Of a DNA stretch of 64,000 nt, positions 18,659 to 26,751 are shown in pieces. This DNA comes from Aequorivita sinensis. GTDB taxonomy: Bacteria > Bacteroidota > Bacteroidia > Flavobacteriales > Flavobacteriaceae. Numbering within the stretch: the stretch's first letter is position 1; each line of letters begins with the position of its first letter. A program made the position numbers and the translations under genes. A model generated the notes under the pieces. That model saw nothing but the letters and a program-made list of their open reading frames with translations, did not search any database and had not been told where the DNA came from. The stretch is taken from contig NZ_VDMC01000001.1 in NCBI RefSeq assembly GCF_006346335.1, positions 1 to 64,000 on the forward strand, written 5' to 3'.

Positions 18659-19780
18659 ATGAATAAAAACTATTATGCAGTAATAATGGCGGGTGGAATT
18701 GGCTCAAGATTTTGGCCAGTAAGCACACAAGAATTTCCAAAGCAATTCCACGATATGTTGGGTTCTGGAGAAACCTTACTGCAGAAAACGTTTTCGAGGC
18801 TTAACAAAATTATACCTTCGGAAAACATCTATATACTTACCAACGAAAGGTATTTGGAGATTACACTTGAGCAACTACCCAAGATTTCAGAAAAGCAGAT
18901 GGTATTAGAACCTGCTATGCGAAATACCGCACCTTGCATTTTGCTTTCCGCTTTAAAAATAAAGAAAGAAAACCCGAATGCACTAATGTTGGTAGCACCA
19001 AGCGATCACTGGATAGAGGATGAACTTGCTTTTTCAAAAGACGTTCAAGAATGTTTTGACGCCGCTGAAAAAGAGGATATTTTACTCACTTTAGGAATTA
19101 AACCTACTTTCCCTAACACTGGATTTGGCTATATAGAAAGCACTACAGAAACTGAGTTAAATGAAGCTGAAGAACTTGATAGCCAAAAAGTAGCAACTAA
19201 AAACATCACTAAAGTAAAACAGTTTCGAGAAAAACCAGATTATGAAACCGCCAAGAAATTTATAGCCGCTGGGAATTTTAATTGGAATGCTGGTATTTTT
19301 ATTTGGAGTGCCAAAAGCATAGTGAGTTCATTTGAGCAATATTTAGGTGAGATGCACACCTTATTTTCAAAAGGAAATGAGTTTTTAAACACAGATAAAG
19401 AAAAGACTTTTATTGAAGAAAACTATTCAGCGGCAGAAAACATATCTATTGATTACGGAATTTTAGAAAAAGCTGATAATGTTTACGTAAAAAAAGCTAC
19501 TTTCGATTGGAACGATTTGGGTACTTGGGGAGCGCTTCACGACAAGTTAGAGAAAGATAATTTCAACAATTCTGTTGTAAATGCTGACACTCTCATAGAA
19601 AACTCGAAAAACAATATGATATTTACATCGTCAAAAAAACTTGTTGTTTTAGACGGAATTGAAGATTATATTGTAGTGGATAAAGAAGATGTTTTACTTG
19701 TATTTCCAAAGGATAAGGAACAAGAGATAAAAGAACTTTTAAAAGACGTTTCCAATAAGTTTGGTAAAAAATATTTATAA
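18659..19780 (+). CDS. manC: Mannose-1-phosphate guanylyltransferase
   Basis: This enzyme makes GDP-mannose from mannose-1-phosphate and GTP for surface polysaccharides and glycoproteins. The 373-aa protein has the nucleotidyltransferase signature AGGIGSRFWP (about 11-20) followed by FPKQF. LVAPSDHW is the metal-binding region, FREKPDYETA is the sugar-binding signature, and NWNAGIFIW follows. It lacks the phosphomannose isomerase domain of longer bifunctional forms. Its stop overlaps the next start by one base (TAATG), so the DUF389 protein is translationally coupled to it. Confidence 0.88.
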   Translation: MNKNYYAVIMAGGIGSRFWPVSTQEFPKQFHDMLGSGETLLQKTFSRLNKIIPSENIYILTNERYLEITLEQLPKISEKQMVLEPAMRNTAPCILLSALKIKKENPNALMLVAPSDHWIEDELAFSKDVQECFDAAEKEDILLTLGIKPTFPNTGFGYIESTTETELNEAEELDSQKVATKNITKVKQFREKPDYETAKKFIAAGNFNWNAGIFIWSAKSIVSSFEQYLGEMHTLFSKGNEFLNTDKEKTFIEENYSAAENISIDYGILEKADNVYVKKATFDWNDLGTWGALHDKLEKDNFNNSVVNADTLIENSKNNMIFTSSKKLVVLDGIEDYIVVDKEDVLLVFPKDKEQEIKELLKDVSNKFGKKYL

Positions 19781-21216
19781 TGGAGAATTCAAATAACAAT
19801 AATGAAATAAAGGTTACTCCTAATGACGAGGAGTTTGAGCAAGTAAAACTCAATACTTGGCAAAGCATCAAACAGTTCTTAAAAGAACTTTTCGACATTC
19901 GCGCAGACACCGACCGAGACGCTACCATTGATGCAGTAAAAAAAGACATTTCCTTTAAAGGGCATACTGCTTGGATTCTTATTTTCTCCATATTCGTTGC
20001 ATCTATTGGCCTTAACGTAAGTAGTACTGCTGTTGTAATTGGAGCCATGCTTATTTCTCCACTTATGGGACCAATTGTAGGTATTGGACTGTCTGTAGCT
20101 ATTAACGATGTAGAAACCCTTAGACGTTCGCTTATAAACTTAGGGGTAATGGTATTTTTAAGTGTGCTTACAGCGTTTCTTTACTTTAAGTTATCTCCTC
20201 TTACCGAAGAAACACCTGAGCTTATTGCAAGAACATATCCTACAATTTTGGACGTGCTGATTGCCATTTTTGGTGGATTGGGACTTATAGTTGCTAAAAC
20301 AAAAAGCGGGACAATAGCTAGCGTTATATTTGGGGTTGCAATTGCCACCGCCTTAATGCCACCCTTGTGTACTGTGGGTTATGGATTAGCAATTGGAAAT
20401 GCTTCATATGCCGGTGGTGCTTTATACTTATTTAGCATTAATGCAGTATTTATTGCGCTATCCACATTTATAGTTTCAAAAATATTAAGGTTTCCATTAG
20501 TAAGGTATGCAAACAGTAAAAGACGTAAGCGAATTTCACAAATTGCATCTTTAATTGCTATTGCGGTAATGGTTCCTAGTGTATGGTTATTTATAAAACT
20601 ATTAGACCAACAAGTTTTTGAAAACAGAGCTAAAGAGTTTGTAAACAAAACTGTAAAATACGACGGAGCCGAAGTAGTTAAATTCACTCAAGATTACAAG
20701 ACAAAAGATATAGACGTTTATTTTATTGGTCGCCCAGTGCCACAATCTAAAATAAATGAATGGTTAACCGAGTTAGAAAACACTGACAAGCTAGAAACAG
20801 CTCGCTTGCGAATTTACCAAGGAACTGATCAAAGTGGAGAAATGGCAGCAAGGCTTTCCGGGGAAATTAAAGCAGGTATTTTAGAAGATCTTTACGTAAA
20901 AAACGAACAGATTATCCAAAATAAGGATGAAAGAATTCGCTTTTTAGAGGATCAAATCACCATGTTAAAAGTTAAGAGTATTCCTTTTGATGAAGTGAGT
21001 AAAGAGCTTAAGATAAACTACGAAAACGTTGAAACATTTAGCTATTCAAACAAAATTACAACCGACTTTAAAAAAACAGATACACTGCCTGTTATAAACA
21101 TACGTTGGAAGAAAAATGTACCAGCTAGACAACGCCAAGCAGAATTAAAGAAAATTGAAGCTTGGATTAAGTTTAAAATGAAATTGGATACGCTGGATGT
21201 ATCAGAATACAGATAG
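19780..21216 (+). CDS. DUF389 family membrane protein
   Basis: This 478-aa protein has a soluble N-terminus, then six or so hydrophobic helices (about 65-270) with the DUF389 signatures GAMLISPLMGPIVGIGLS and GVAIATALMPPLCTVGYGLA. A C-terminal domain (about 285-478) looks extracytoplasmic, with a coiled segment around residues 365-395. No function is established for this family. Its start overlaps the manC stop, although no shared pathway is evident. It converges on the MlaF-like gene with 13 bp between stops. Confidence 0.85.
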   Translation: MENSNNNNEIKVTPNDEEFEQVKLNTWQSIKQFLKELFDIRADTDRDATIDAVKKDISFKGHTAWILIFSIFVASIGLNVSSTAVVIGAMLISPLMGPIVGIGLSVAINDVETLRRSLINLGVMVFLSVLTAFLYFKLSPLTEETPELIARTYPTILDVLIAIFGGLGLIVAKTKSGTIASVIFGVAIATALMPPLCTVGYGLAIGNASYAGGALYLFSINAVFIALSTFIVSKILRFPLVRYANSKRRKRISQIASLIAIAVMVPSVWLFIKLLDQQVFENRAKEFVNKTVKYDGAEVVKFTQDYKTKDIDVYFIGRPVPQSKINEWLTELENTDKLETARLRIYQGTDQSGEMAARLSGEIKAGILEDLYVKNEQIIQNKDERIRFLEDQITMLKVKSIPFDEVSKELKINYENVETFSYSNKITTDFKKTDTLPVINIRWKKNVPARQRQAELKKIEAWIKFKMKLDTLDVSEYR

Positions 21217-21229
21217 GGTTATAGACTGA

Positions 21230-22000
21230 TTAAGCTTTATTTTCCTTTAACTGAACATCGCGTATTTTCTTAAATAGATCTGATGAATACACAAAACTGG
21301 TAACATCTTCATTATCAGTTTTGAATATTTCTTGGTTTGTCCCTTGCCAAACTAATTTGCCATTTTTAAGCAACATTACCTTCTCACCAATTTCCATAAC
21401 TGAATTCATATCGTGAGTTACCACGATAGTTGTAATATCGTATTCATGAGTAATCTCCTGAATTAACGTATCGATTAAGGTAGCTGTTTTTGGGTCTAGT
21501 CCAGAGTTAGGTTCATCACAGAATAAATACTTCGGCTTGTTTACAATTGCACGAGCAATAGAAACACGTTTTTGCATTCCACCAGAAATTTCGGCAGTAT
21601 ATTTTTTATTAACCCCTTCGAGGTTTACACGTTTTAAAACTTCATTTACTCGAGCCAGCATTTCTGGCTTTTTCATCTTTGTAAACATTCGCAACGGAAA
21701 CATTACATTTTCTTCAATATTCATCGAATCAAATAATGCTCCACCTTGAAAAAGCATCCCCATTTCCTCTCGAAGCTTTCGTTGCCTTTCGTCGTCCATA
21801 TCTTGAATAGCCTCGTCTCCGTAATAGATTTTACCTTGTTCTGGCTTAAATAATCCAATAAGACATTTAAGCATAACGGATTTACCACTACCACTCTGCC
21901 CGATAATAAGGTTGGTTTTCCCTTTTTCGAATACAGTGGTAATCCCTTTTAGAATTTCTTCTTCACCAAATCTTTTATGTACATCTTCAATTTTTATCAT
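21230..22000 (-). CDS. ABC transporter ATP-binding protein, MlaF-like
   Basis: This is the ATPase of a phospholipid (MCE-type) ABC transporter. In 256 aa it has Walker A GQSGSGKS (34-41), a Q-loop region MGMLFQGGALFDSM typical of MlaF, signature ISGGMQKRVSIARA, Walker B YLFCDEPNSGLD and a switch His in VVTHDM. It overlaps the permease gene by four bases (ATGA). The third classic component, an MCE-domain protein (MlaD), is absent on either side and must be encoded elsewhere. Confidence 0.9.
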   Translation of the reverse strand: MIKIEDVHKRFGEEEILKGITTVFEKGKTNLIIGQSGSGKSVMLKCLIGLFKPEQGKIYYGDEAIQDMDDERQRKLREEMGMLFQGGALFDSMNIEENVMFPLRMFTKMKKPEMLARVNEVLKRVNLEGVNKKYTAEISGGMQKRVSIARAIVNKPKYLFCDEPNSGLDPKTATLIDTLIQEITHEYDITTIVVTHDMNSVMEIGEKVMLLKNGKLVWQGTNQEIFKTDNEDVTSFVYSSDLFKKIRDVQLKENKA

Positions 22001-22737
22001 GCGCTTAAAAGGAGTTGGGTTATTATATAGTTTGCGGCAATTATAAGCACACTAGTCCACACAAAGGAATTTGTACTTGCTTTACCTACTTCAAGTGAGC
22101 CACCTTTCATATAGTAACCTTGCCAAGAAGGTACAGTAGCTAATATAAAGGCAAATATGAATGTTTTAAAGAAGGCGTAAAATAGTTGATAGGGTATAAA
22201 ATCTTCTTGAACTCCAGCAATAAAATCGGCAGAACTACTAAAACCACCATATACCGCTGCTACCCAACCTCCAAAAACTCCTAAAAACATTGAAAGCACT
22301 ATCACAAAAGGATAAAACATTAGAGCGACAATTTTAGGAAATACCAAGTAGTTAAGGGAGTTTATTCCCATAACTTCCAAAGCATCAATCTGCTCTGTAA
22401 CTCGCATAGAGCCAATACTGGAAGTAATAAAAGATCCAACTTTACCCGCCATAATAATTGAGATAAAAGTTGGAGCAAACTCCAAAATAACAGATTGTCG
22501 AGTTGCAAATCCAATTAAACTATCTGGAACAATTGGGTTGTCCATGTTTAATGCTGTTTGAATAGACACAACACCTCCCACGAAAAAAGATATAAAAGCA
22601 ACGATACCCAAAGAACTTATAATAAGGTCGTTTATATCCTTAAAGATCATATGTTTCAATACTGATGTTTTAGTGAAGCTAGCGAACACTTTTTTAAGCA
22701 TCAAAAAATAAGAACCAATATCATGTAAATACTTCAT
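21997..22737 (-). CDS. MlaE family ABC transporter permease
   Basis: This 246-aa inner-membrane permease of the MCE/Mla lipid transport family has the MlaE signature region RQSVILEFAPTFISIIMAGKVGSFITSSIGSMRVTEQIDALEVMGI (about 84-129), where the EQIDALEVMG motif is diagnostic. About five hydrophobic segments are visible. It is the first gene of a two-gene operon with the MlaF-like ATPase. The likely role is lipid movement between inner and outer membrane to keep outer-membrane asymmetry. Confidence 0.9.
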   Translation of the reverse strand: MKYLHDIGSYFLMLKKVFASFTKTSVLKHMIFKDINDLIISSLGIVAFISFFVGGVVSIQTALNMDNPIVPDSLIGFATRQSVILEFAPTFISIIMAGKVGSFITSSIGSMRVTEQIDALEVMGINSLNYLVFPKIVALMFYPFVIVLSMFLGVFGGWVAAVYGGFSSSADFIAGVQEDFIPYQLFYAFFKTFIFAFILATVPSWQGYYMKGGSLEVGKASTNSFVWTSVLIIAANYIITQLLLSA

Positions 22738-22879
22738 AAAATCTATAGTTATGGCTAAAGTACTAAATTTACATTAGTGTAATTTATAAAAGTGCGTTAA
22801 GAATTCATTGGTAAGATGCTTTTTACAATTTAAATTAAATTCAAAACATAGTATCTAACCTCCCAGACCTTTTATAACT

Positions 22880-22919
22880 TGTTATTTAAGCTTAATGCAA
22901 TTATTAAGCTTAAATAACA
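22880..22919. promoter_or_regulatory. Long perfect AT-rich inverted repeat
   Basis: A 17-bp perfect stem (22880-22896 with 22903-22919) with a six-base loop lies between the alkaline phosphatase stop and the MlaE start. It contains AAGCTT in each arm. No T-tract follows on the minus strand, so an operator or mRNA-end stabiliser is as likely as a terminator. Confidence 0.6.
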
Positions 22920-22954
22920 GTCATTAAAATAAAAATCAATATTCGAAGAAACAA

Positions 22955-24058
22955 TTACTTTAAAAGTTCCATCATTTTAAAGTAAATCTCATTGTTTTCA
23001 TAAATCCCATTAAACAATTCTGCTCCAGGTCCTTTAGCAAAAACAGGCACCATAGTCCCAGAGTGTCCCGTAGTTGAAAACACTGGGTTTATTTTATTAT
23101 AATCTCCATCTTTAGAAGCTAAAGTAAAGCCTCCGGTTTCATGGTCTGCAGTAACGATTACCAAAGTTTCACCGTTTTTAGCAGCAAAATCTAAAGCAAC
23201 ACCTATAGCTTTATCAAAGTCTAAAAGCTCTTCAATTAAGTAGTCACCTTCATTATTATGTCCGCCCCAATCAATCTGGCTACCTTCAACCATTAGGAAA
23301 AATCCATTTTCGTTTTTAGACAATTTCTCCATCGCTAATTTTGTTGCATTCGGAAGGAAATCCCCCCTACCCTCACTCATTTTTGGCATTCCGTCTTCAG
23401 CAAGTAAAATCAATTCATTTTTATCACTTGGAGATTTTGGTAATTTATCTGTTATCACCTCATATCCATTGTCCTTCATAGACGCCAATAAATCTTTACC
23501 GTCCTTTCTTTTGTTGAAAAATTTTAGACCACCACCTGCAAAAAAGTTAACTCCACTTTTTGGAGCAAATTCAGTAATTTCCTCATACATACTTCTGCTT
23601 TTTACGTGTGCGTAAAAAGAAGCAGGCGTCGCGTGTTGTATAGATGAAGTTGCAACAAGTCCGGTGCCGTATCCTCTTTTTACAAGATGTTCTACAATAG
23701 TTGGAACTGGAATGGTGTCTTTATCTACTCCAATAGCTCCATTGTAGGTTTTAACCCCTGTAGAAAAAACTGTTGCACCTGCAGCAGAATCGGTAATCAA
23801 CTCGTTTGAAGAAGAAGTTTTACTCAAACCTATAGTATTAAAACGCTCAAAGTTTGGCTTCGCATTTTTATAATATATAGCTGCTGAAACCTGACTCAAG
23901 CCCATACCATCACCTATTAACAGGATAATATTTTTAGGTTTTTTCGATTCTTGAGGCACATGTGAAACGGTGTTATCTTTCACATTAACAGAAACACAAG
24001 AAGTTGAAATAATTGAAACTGACAATAAAATTGTAAGGAGAGAAAACTTAATCTTCAT
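22955..24058 (-). CDS. Alkaline phosphatase, lipoprotein
   Basis: This alkaline phosphatase releases phosphate from monoesters outside the cytoplasm. The 367-aa protein has a lipoprotein signal with the lipobox before C21 (ISTSC). The metal site is LIGDGMG (D50), the phosphorylated serine is S91 in TDSAAGATV, and the remaining metal ligands are in VEGSQIDWGGHNN, TADHETGG and TTGHSGTMVP. All catalytic motifs are present. It is shorter than the E. coli enzyme, as usual for this group. It has no evident operon partner. A Pho box was not recognised. Confidence 0.93.
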   Translation of the reverse strand: MKIKFSLLTILLSVSIISTSCVSVNVKDNTVSHVPQESKKPKNIILLIGDGMGLSQVSAAIYYKNAKPNFERFNTIGLSKTSSSNELITDSAAGATVFSTGVKTYNGAIGVDKDTIPVPTIVEHLVKRGYGTGLVATSSIQHATPASFYAHVKSRSMYEEITEFAPKSGVNFFAGGGLKFFNKRKDGKDLLASMKDNGYEVITDKLPKSPSDKNELILLAEDGMPKMSEGRGDFLPNATKLAMEKLSKNENGFFLMVEGSQIDWGGHNNEGDYLIEELLDFDKAIGVALDFAAKNGETLVIVTADHETGGFTLASKDGDYNKINPVFSTTGHSGTMVPVFAKGPGAELFNGIYENNEIYFKMMELLK

Positions 24059-24160
24059 ATTATTTAATTTTTCCGGTAAAAATAGGAATTAATAAGGTTA
24101 TGATGTGTTAAGAGTTTGTTGTTAAATAAGGTATTCTACACTATTCTCCCGCTCATTGAA

Positions 24161-25015
24161 TTAACGAACTCCTATTTTCCTAAAAATATTTTTCCAGCGC
24201 AAATCTCGGATAAACTTTCCTTCTTTTTCTGAAACCATATACTCTAGGTTTTCCCTTTTCGCTTTGTAAAAACCTTTTATTGTATTTATGAGAAATGAAA
24301 AGCTATTTTTTTTGGAAGCTAGTTTTGCTGAAGCGATAAACGTTAGCCAAAACCCATAACGCATTTTATAAAAAGCTTCACCTTGTCTATATTTTGAAGC
24401 TTCTGTATAAACTTTTCCCGTTGGTTTTAAGTGCTTTACTTTTAAGGAAGTATCAGTTTTTATAGTCCACCCGTGATATTCTGCCAATAAACCATCTACA
24501 GAATCCCAACCAATAGATTTTTTAAGTCCGCCTATATCTTCAAAACACTTTTTACGATACAGTTTTATAGGTCCGCGAACTTTAGTTTTCTCTGAAATAG
24601 CTTCAAACTTCCATTCCCCATCGTTTTCAATATAGAGATTCCCTCCAGCTAAACCTACGTTATTATCAGCCTTGAAAAATTGAATGGTTTTTTGAAAATA
24701 ATCTTTAGGAAGTATTAAGTCGGCATCAAATTTTCCAATTAGTTCAAAATCTGAATCCAGCGATTCTAAGCCTTTGTAAAATGCATTTACTACTTTACTT
24801 CCAGGCTCGTGAAGTGCTTCTGAATTGTGAAAAACACTTTGGATAAAGGGATACTGTTTTGAAAATTGATCGACAATCTTTTGAGTGTCGTCAGTTGAAG
24901 CATCATTTACAACAACAACTTTTTTTGGAAGAATTGTTTGTTCAACGATTGATTGCAGCATCTTACCTATATAAGCCTCTTCGTTATGGGCGGGTATGAT
25001 GATGTAAAAATCCAT
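24161..25015 (-). CDS. Glycosyltransferase family 2 protein
   Basis: This 284-aa GT-A enzyme begins IIPAHNEEAYIGKMLQSI and has the nucleotide-binding VVNDASTDDT. The metal-binding motif is FDADLILP, and GWDSVDGLLAEY is in the acceptor region. The C-terminus is basic. It probably transfers a sugar from a nucleotide donor to a surface glycan or lipid. It overlaps the methyltransferase gene by one base and is the last gene of a three-gene unit with KAS III. Donor and acceptor cannot be predicted. Confidence 0.88.
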   Translation of the reverse strand: MDFYIIIPAHNEEAYIGKMLQSIVEQTILPKKVVVVNDASTDDTQKIVDQFSKQYPFIQSVFHNSEALHEPGSKVVNAFYKGLESLDSDFELIGKFDADLILPKDYFQKTIQFFKADNNVGLAGGNLYIENDGEWKFEAISEKTKVRGPIKLYRKKCFEDIGGLKKSIGWDSVDGLLAEYHGWTIKTDTSLKVKHLKPTGKVYTEASKYRQGEAFYKMRYGFWLTFIASAKLASKKNSFSFLINTIKGFYKAKRENLEYMVSEKEGKFIRDLRWKNIFRKIGVR

Positions 25016-25536
25016 TAATCTCTAACAGCGTAAACTAAATAATATCTCGGTGTAAAACTACGTAGTATTGGACGTATTCCTATTTTCTTTACTGGGTTTG
25101 TAAACTTTTCGCGCTTAATAATTCGCCACCCAGCTTTTTCAAGAAGCCAATCAAATTGCCAATCTTCAAATTCGTGATAATGTCTATCCCATTTATCGGT
25201 TTTACTTCTATAGGCCGAAGCAAACCATAGTCTTAACGGGATTGATGCTACTAATTTCTTAGCTTCAATATCTTTTATAACATTAAAAGGAGACACTAAG
25301 TGTTCAAAAATCTCGAATGCTGTAACAACATCATAGGAATCAGTTTTTACAACATCGGTCTCCAGGTCTAAATCCTGCCCCTTAGTATTTGTTACGTTGT
25401 AACCTTCCCTAGTAAGAATTTCAGAAAAAGGGTTTGCAACCCCTAAATCAAGAATTTTCTCTTCTTTAGAAATTACATCATTTAAAAAACGTAATGTGTG
25501 TTTATATCTTTTAGTAGGAAATTTACCTTCGTACAT
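25015..25536 (-). CDS. Class I SAM-dependent methyltransferase
   Basis: This small 173-aa protein has the SAM-binding motif I as ILDLGVANP, an acidic residue after strand 2 (QDLDLETD), and a YDVVTAFEIFEHL segment that corresponds to motif II/III of UbiE-like methyltransferases. The rest is short, suggesting a minimal Rossmann domain. Sandwiched between KAS III and GT2 genes with one-base overlap to the latter, it likely modifies the same unknown product. Confidence 0.82.
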   Translation of the reverse strand: MYEGKFPTKRYKHTLRFLNDVISKEEKILDLGVANPFSEILTREGYNVTNTKGQDLDLETDVVKTDSYDVVTAFEIFEHLVSPFNVIKDIEAKKLVASIPLRLWFASAYRSKTDKWDRHYHEFEDWQFDWLLEKAGWRIIKREKFTNPVKKIGIRPILRSFTPRYYLVYAVRD

Positions 25537-25541
25537 ATTTT

Positions 25542-25577
25542 TTAATTCAGAGTTCAGAATTCGGAATTCTGAATTAA
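25542..25577. repeat. Nested palindrome after the KAS III gene
   Basis: TTAATTCAG (25542-25550) pairs with CTGAATTAA (25569-25577). Inside lies an alternative 17-bp perfect palindrome CAGAATTC-G-GAATTCTG (25555-25571). It fills almost all of the 41-bp gap between the KAS III stop and the methyltransferase start. A GAATTC-rich inverted pair also occurs after 38764, so this may be a dispersed flavobacterial element. Confidence 0.6.
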
Positions 25578-26636
25578 TTACACCCTATAAACTATCGCAT
25601 TAATATTCATTCCTGCACCCACGCTTGCTAGAATAACTACATCTCCTTTGTTTAAGGAATGTCCTTCAAGTTCACCATTTAAAACTAAATCGTAAAGTGT
25701 TGGAACTGTAGCTACACTGCTATTTCCTAACTTACCTATACTCATAGGCATAATTTTATCTGGAGTAGGCTTGTCGTAGAGTTTATAGAAACGGTTAATA
25801 ATAGCCTCGTCCATCTTTTCATTGGCTTGATGGATAAGAATTTTCTTAACCTCATCAATTCCAATTCCAGAATTATCTAGACAAGTTTTCATAGCGTCTG
25901 GCACTCGATTTAAGGCGAATTCATAAATCTTACGGCCATACATTTTTATATATCGGCGCTTATCTTTAATTTCTAAATTATTGCTTTCGCCAAAATAGAT
26001 GAAATGAGCCTCGTCAAACGCATAGGTAGCGCTAAAATGACTTAATATGCCGCCTTCTTCATCTGTCGCTTCAACAACCGCAGCACCTGCACCATCGCTG
26101 TAAATCATTGAATCGCGATCGTGAGGATCAACAACTCTAGATAACGCTTCAGCACCAATCACCAAGCATTTTTTTGCAATACCAGATTTTAAAAAGGCAT
26201 TGGCTTGAATCATACTTTCTATCCACCCAGGGCAACCAAAAAGCATATCGTATGCTACGCAGGTTGGTTTTTGAATTTTAAGATTGTGCTTTACGCGAGT
26301 TGCAATACTTGGAACCGTATCACTTTGCGCAGAGCCGTGTTTAACATCACCATAATTATGCGCTACAATAATGTAATCTAAATCTTCCTTATCAATCCCC
26401 GAATCTTTAATAGCCTTTTCGGCAGCAAAAGTTGCTATATCAGAAGTATTTAAGTTTTTAGGGATATAACGACGTTCGTCTATTCCTGTAATAGCCTTAA
26501 ACTTCTCAATAATTGTATCATTTTTTTGACCAAATCGGGTGCCATCTTCATTGTAAAAATGATGATTCCCAAACTGTTCATTCTTTGCAATTTCGCTTGG
26601 AATATAACTGCCTATACCTGTTATTTTGACATTCAT
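25578..26636 (-). CDS. 3-oxoacyl-ACP synthase III family protein
   Basis: This thiolase-fold condensing enzyme of 352 aa has the FabH triad: Cys135 in LFGCPGW, His in LIHQAN, and Asn in LGNSSVATVP. It differs from housekeeping FabH by length and by the residues around Cys135 (FGCPGW rather than ACAGF), so it probably condenses a specialised acyl group. The methyltransferase and GT2 genes follow in the same direction. Together they suggest a small pathway for a modified, possibly glycosylated lipid; that is inference only. Confidence 0.87.
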   Translation of the reverse strand: MNVKITGIGSYIPSEIAKNEQFGNHHFYNEDGTRFGQKNDTIIEKFKAITGIDERRYIPKNLNTSDIATFAAEKAIKDSGIDKEDLDYIIVAHNYGDVKHGSAQSDTVPSIATRVKHNLKIQKPTCVAYDMLFGCPGWIESMIQANAFLKSGIAKKCLVIGAEALSRVVDPHDRDSMIYSDGAGAAVVEATDEEGGILSHFSATYAFDEAHFIYFGESNNLEIKDKRRYIKMYGRKIYEFALNRVPDAMKTCLDNSGIGIDEVKKILIHQANEKMDEAIINRFYKLYDKPTPDKIMPMSIGKLGNSSVATVPTLYDLVLNGELEGHSLNKGDVVILASVGAGMNINAIVYRV

Positions 26637-26751
26637 ATTTTGAAAAGTTTTTTTTAAAAATACGGAAAAAAATAGTTAATCCCGATAGCTAAATAATGAA
26701 ACGGTATTCAGTATTGAATTTATTTACTGAATACCGTTACTTTTTAATTAA

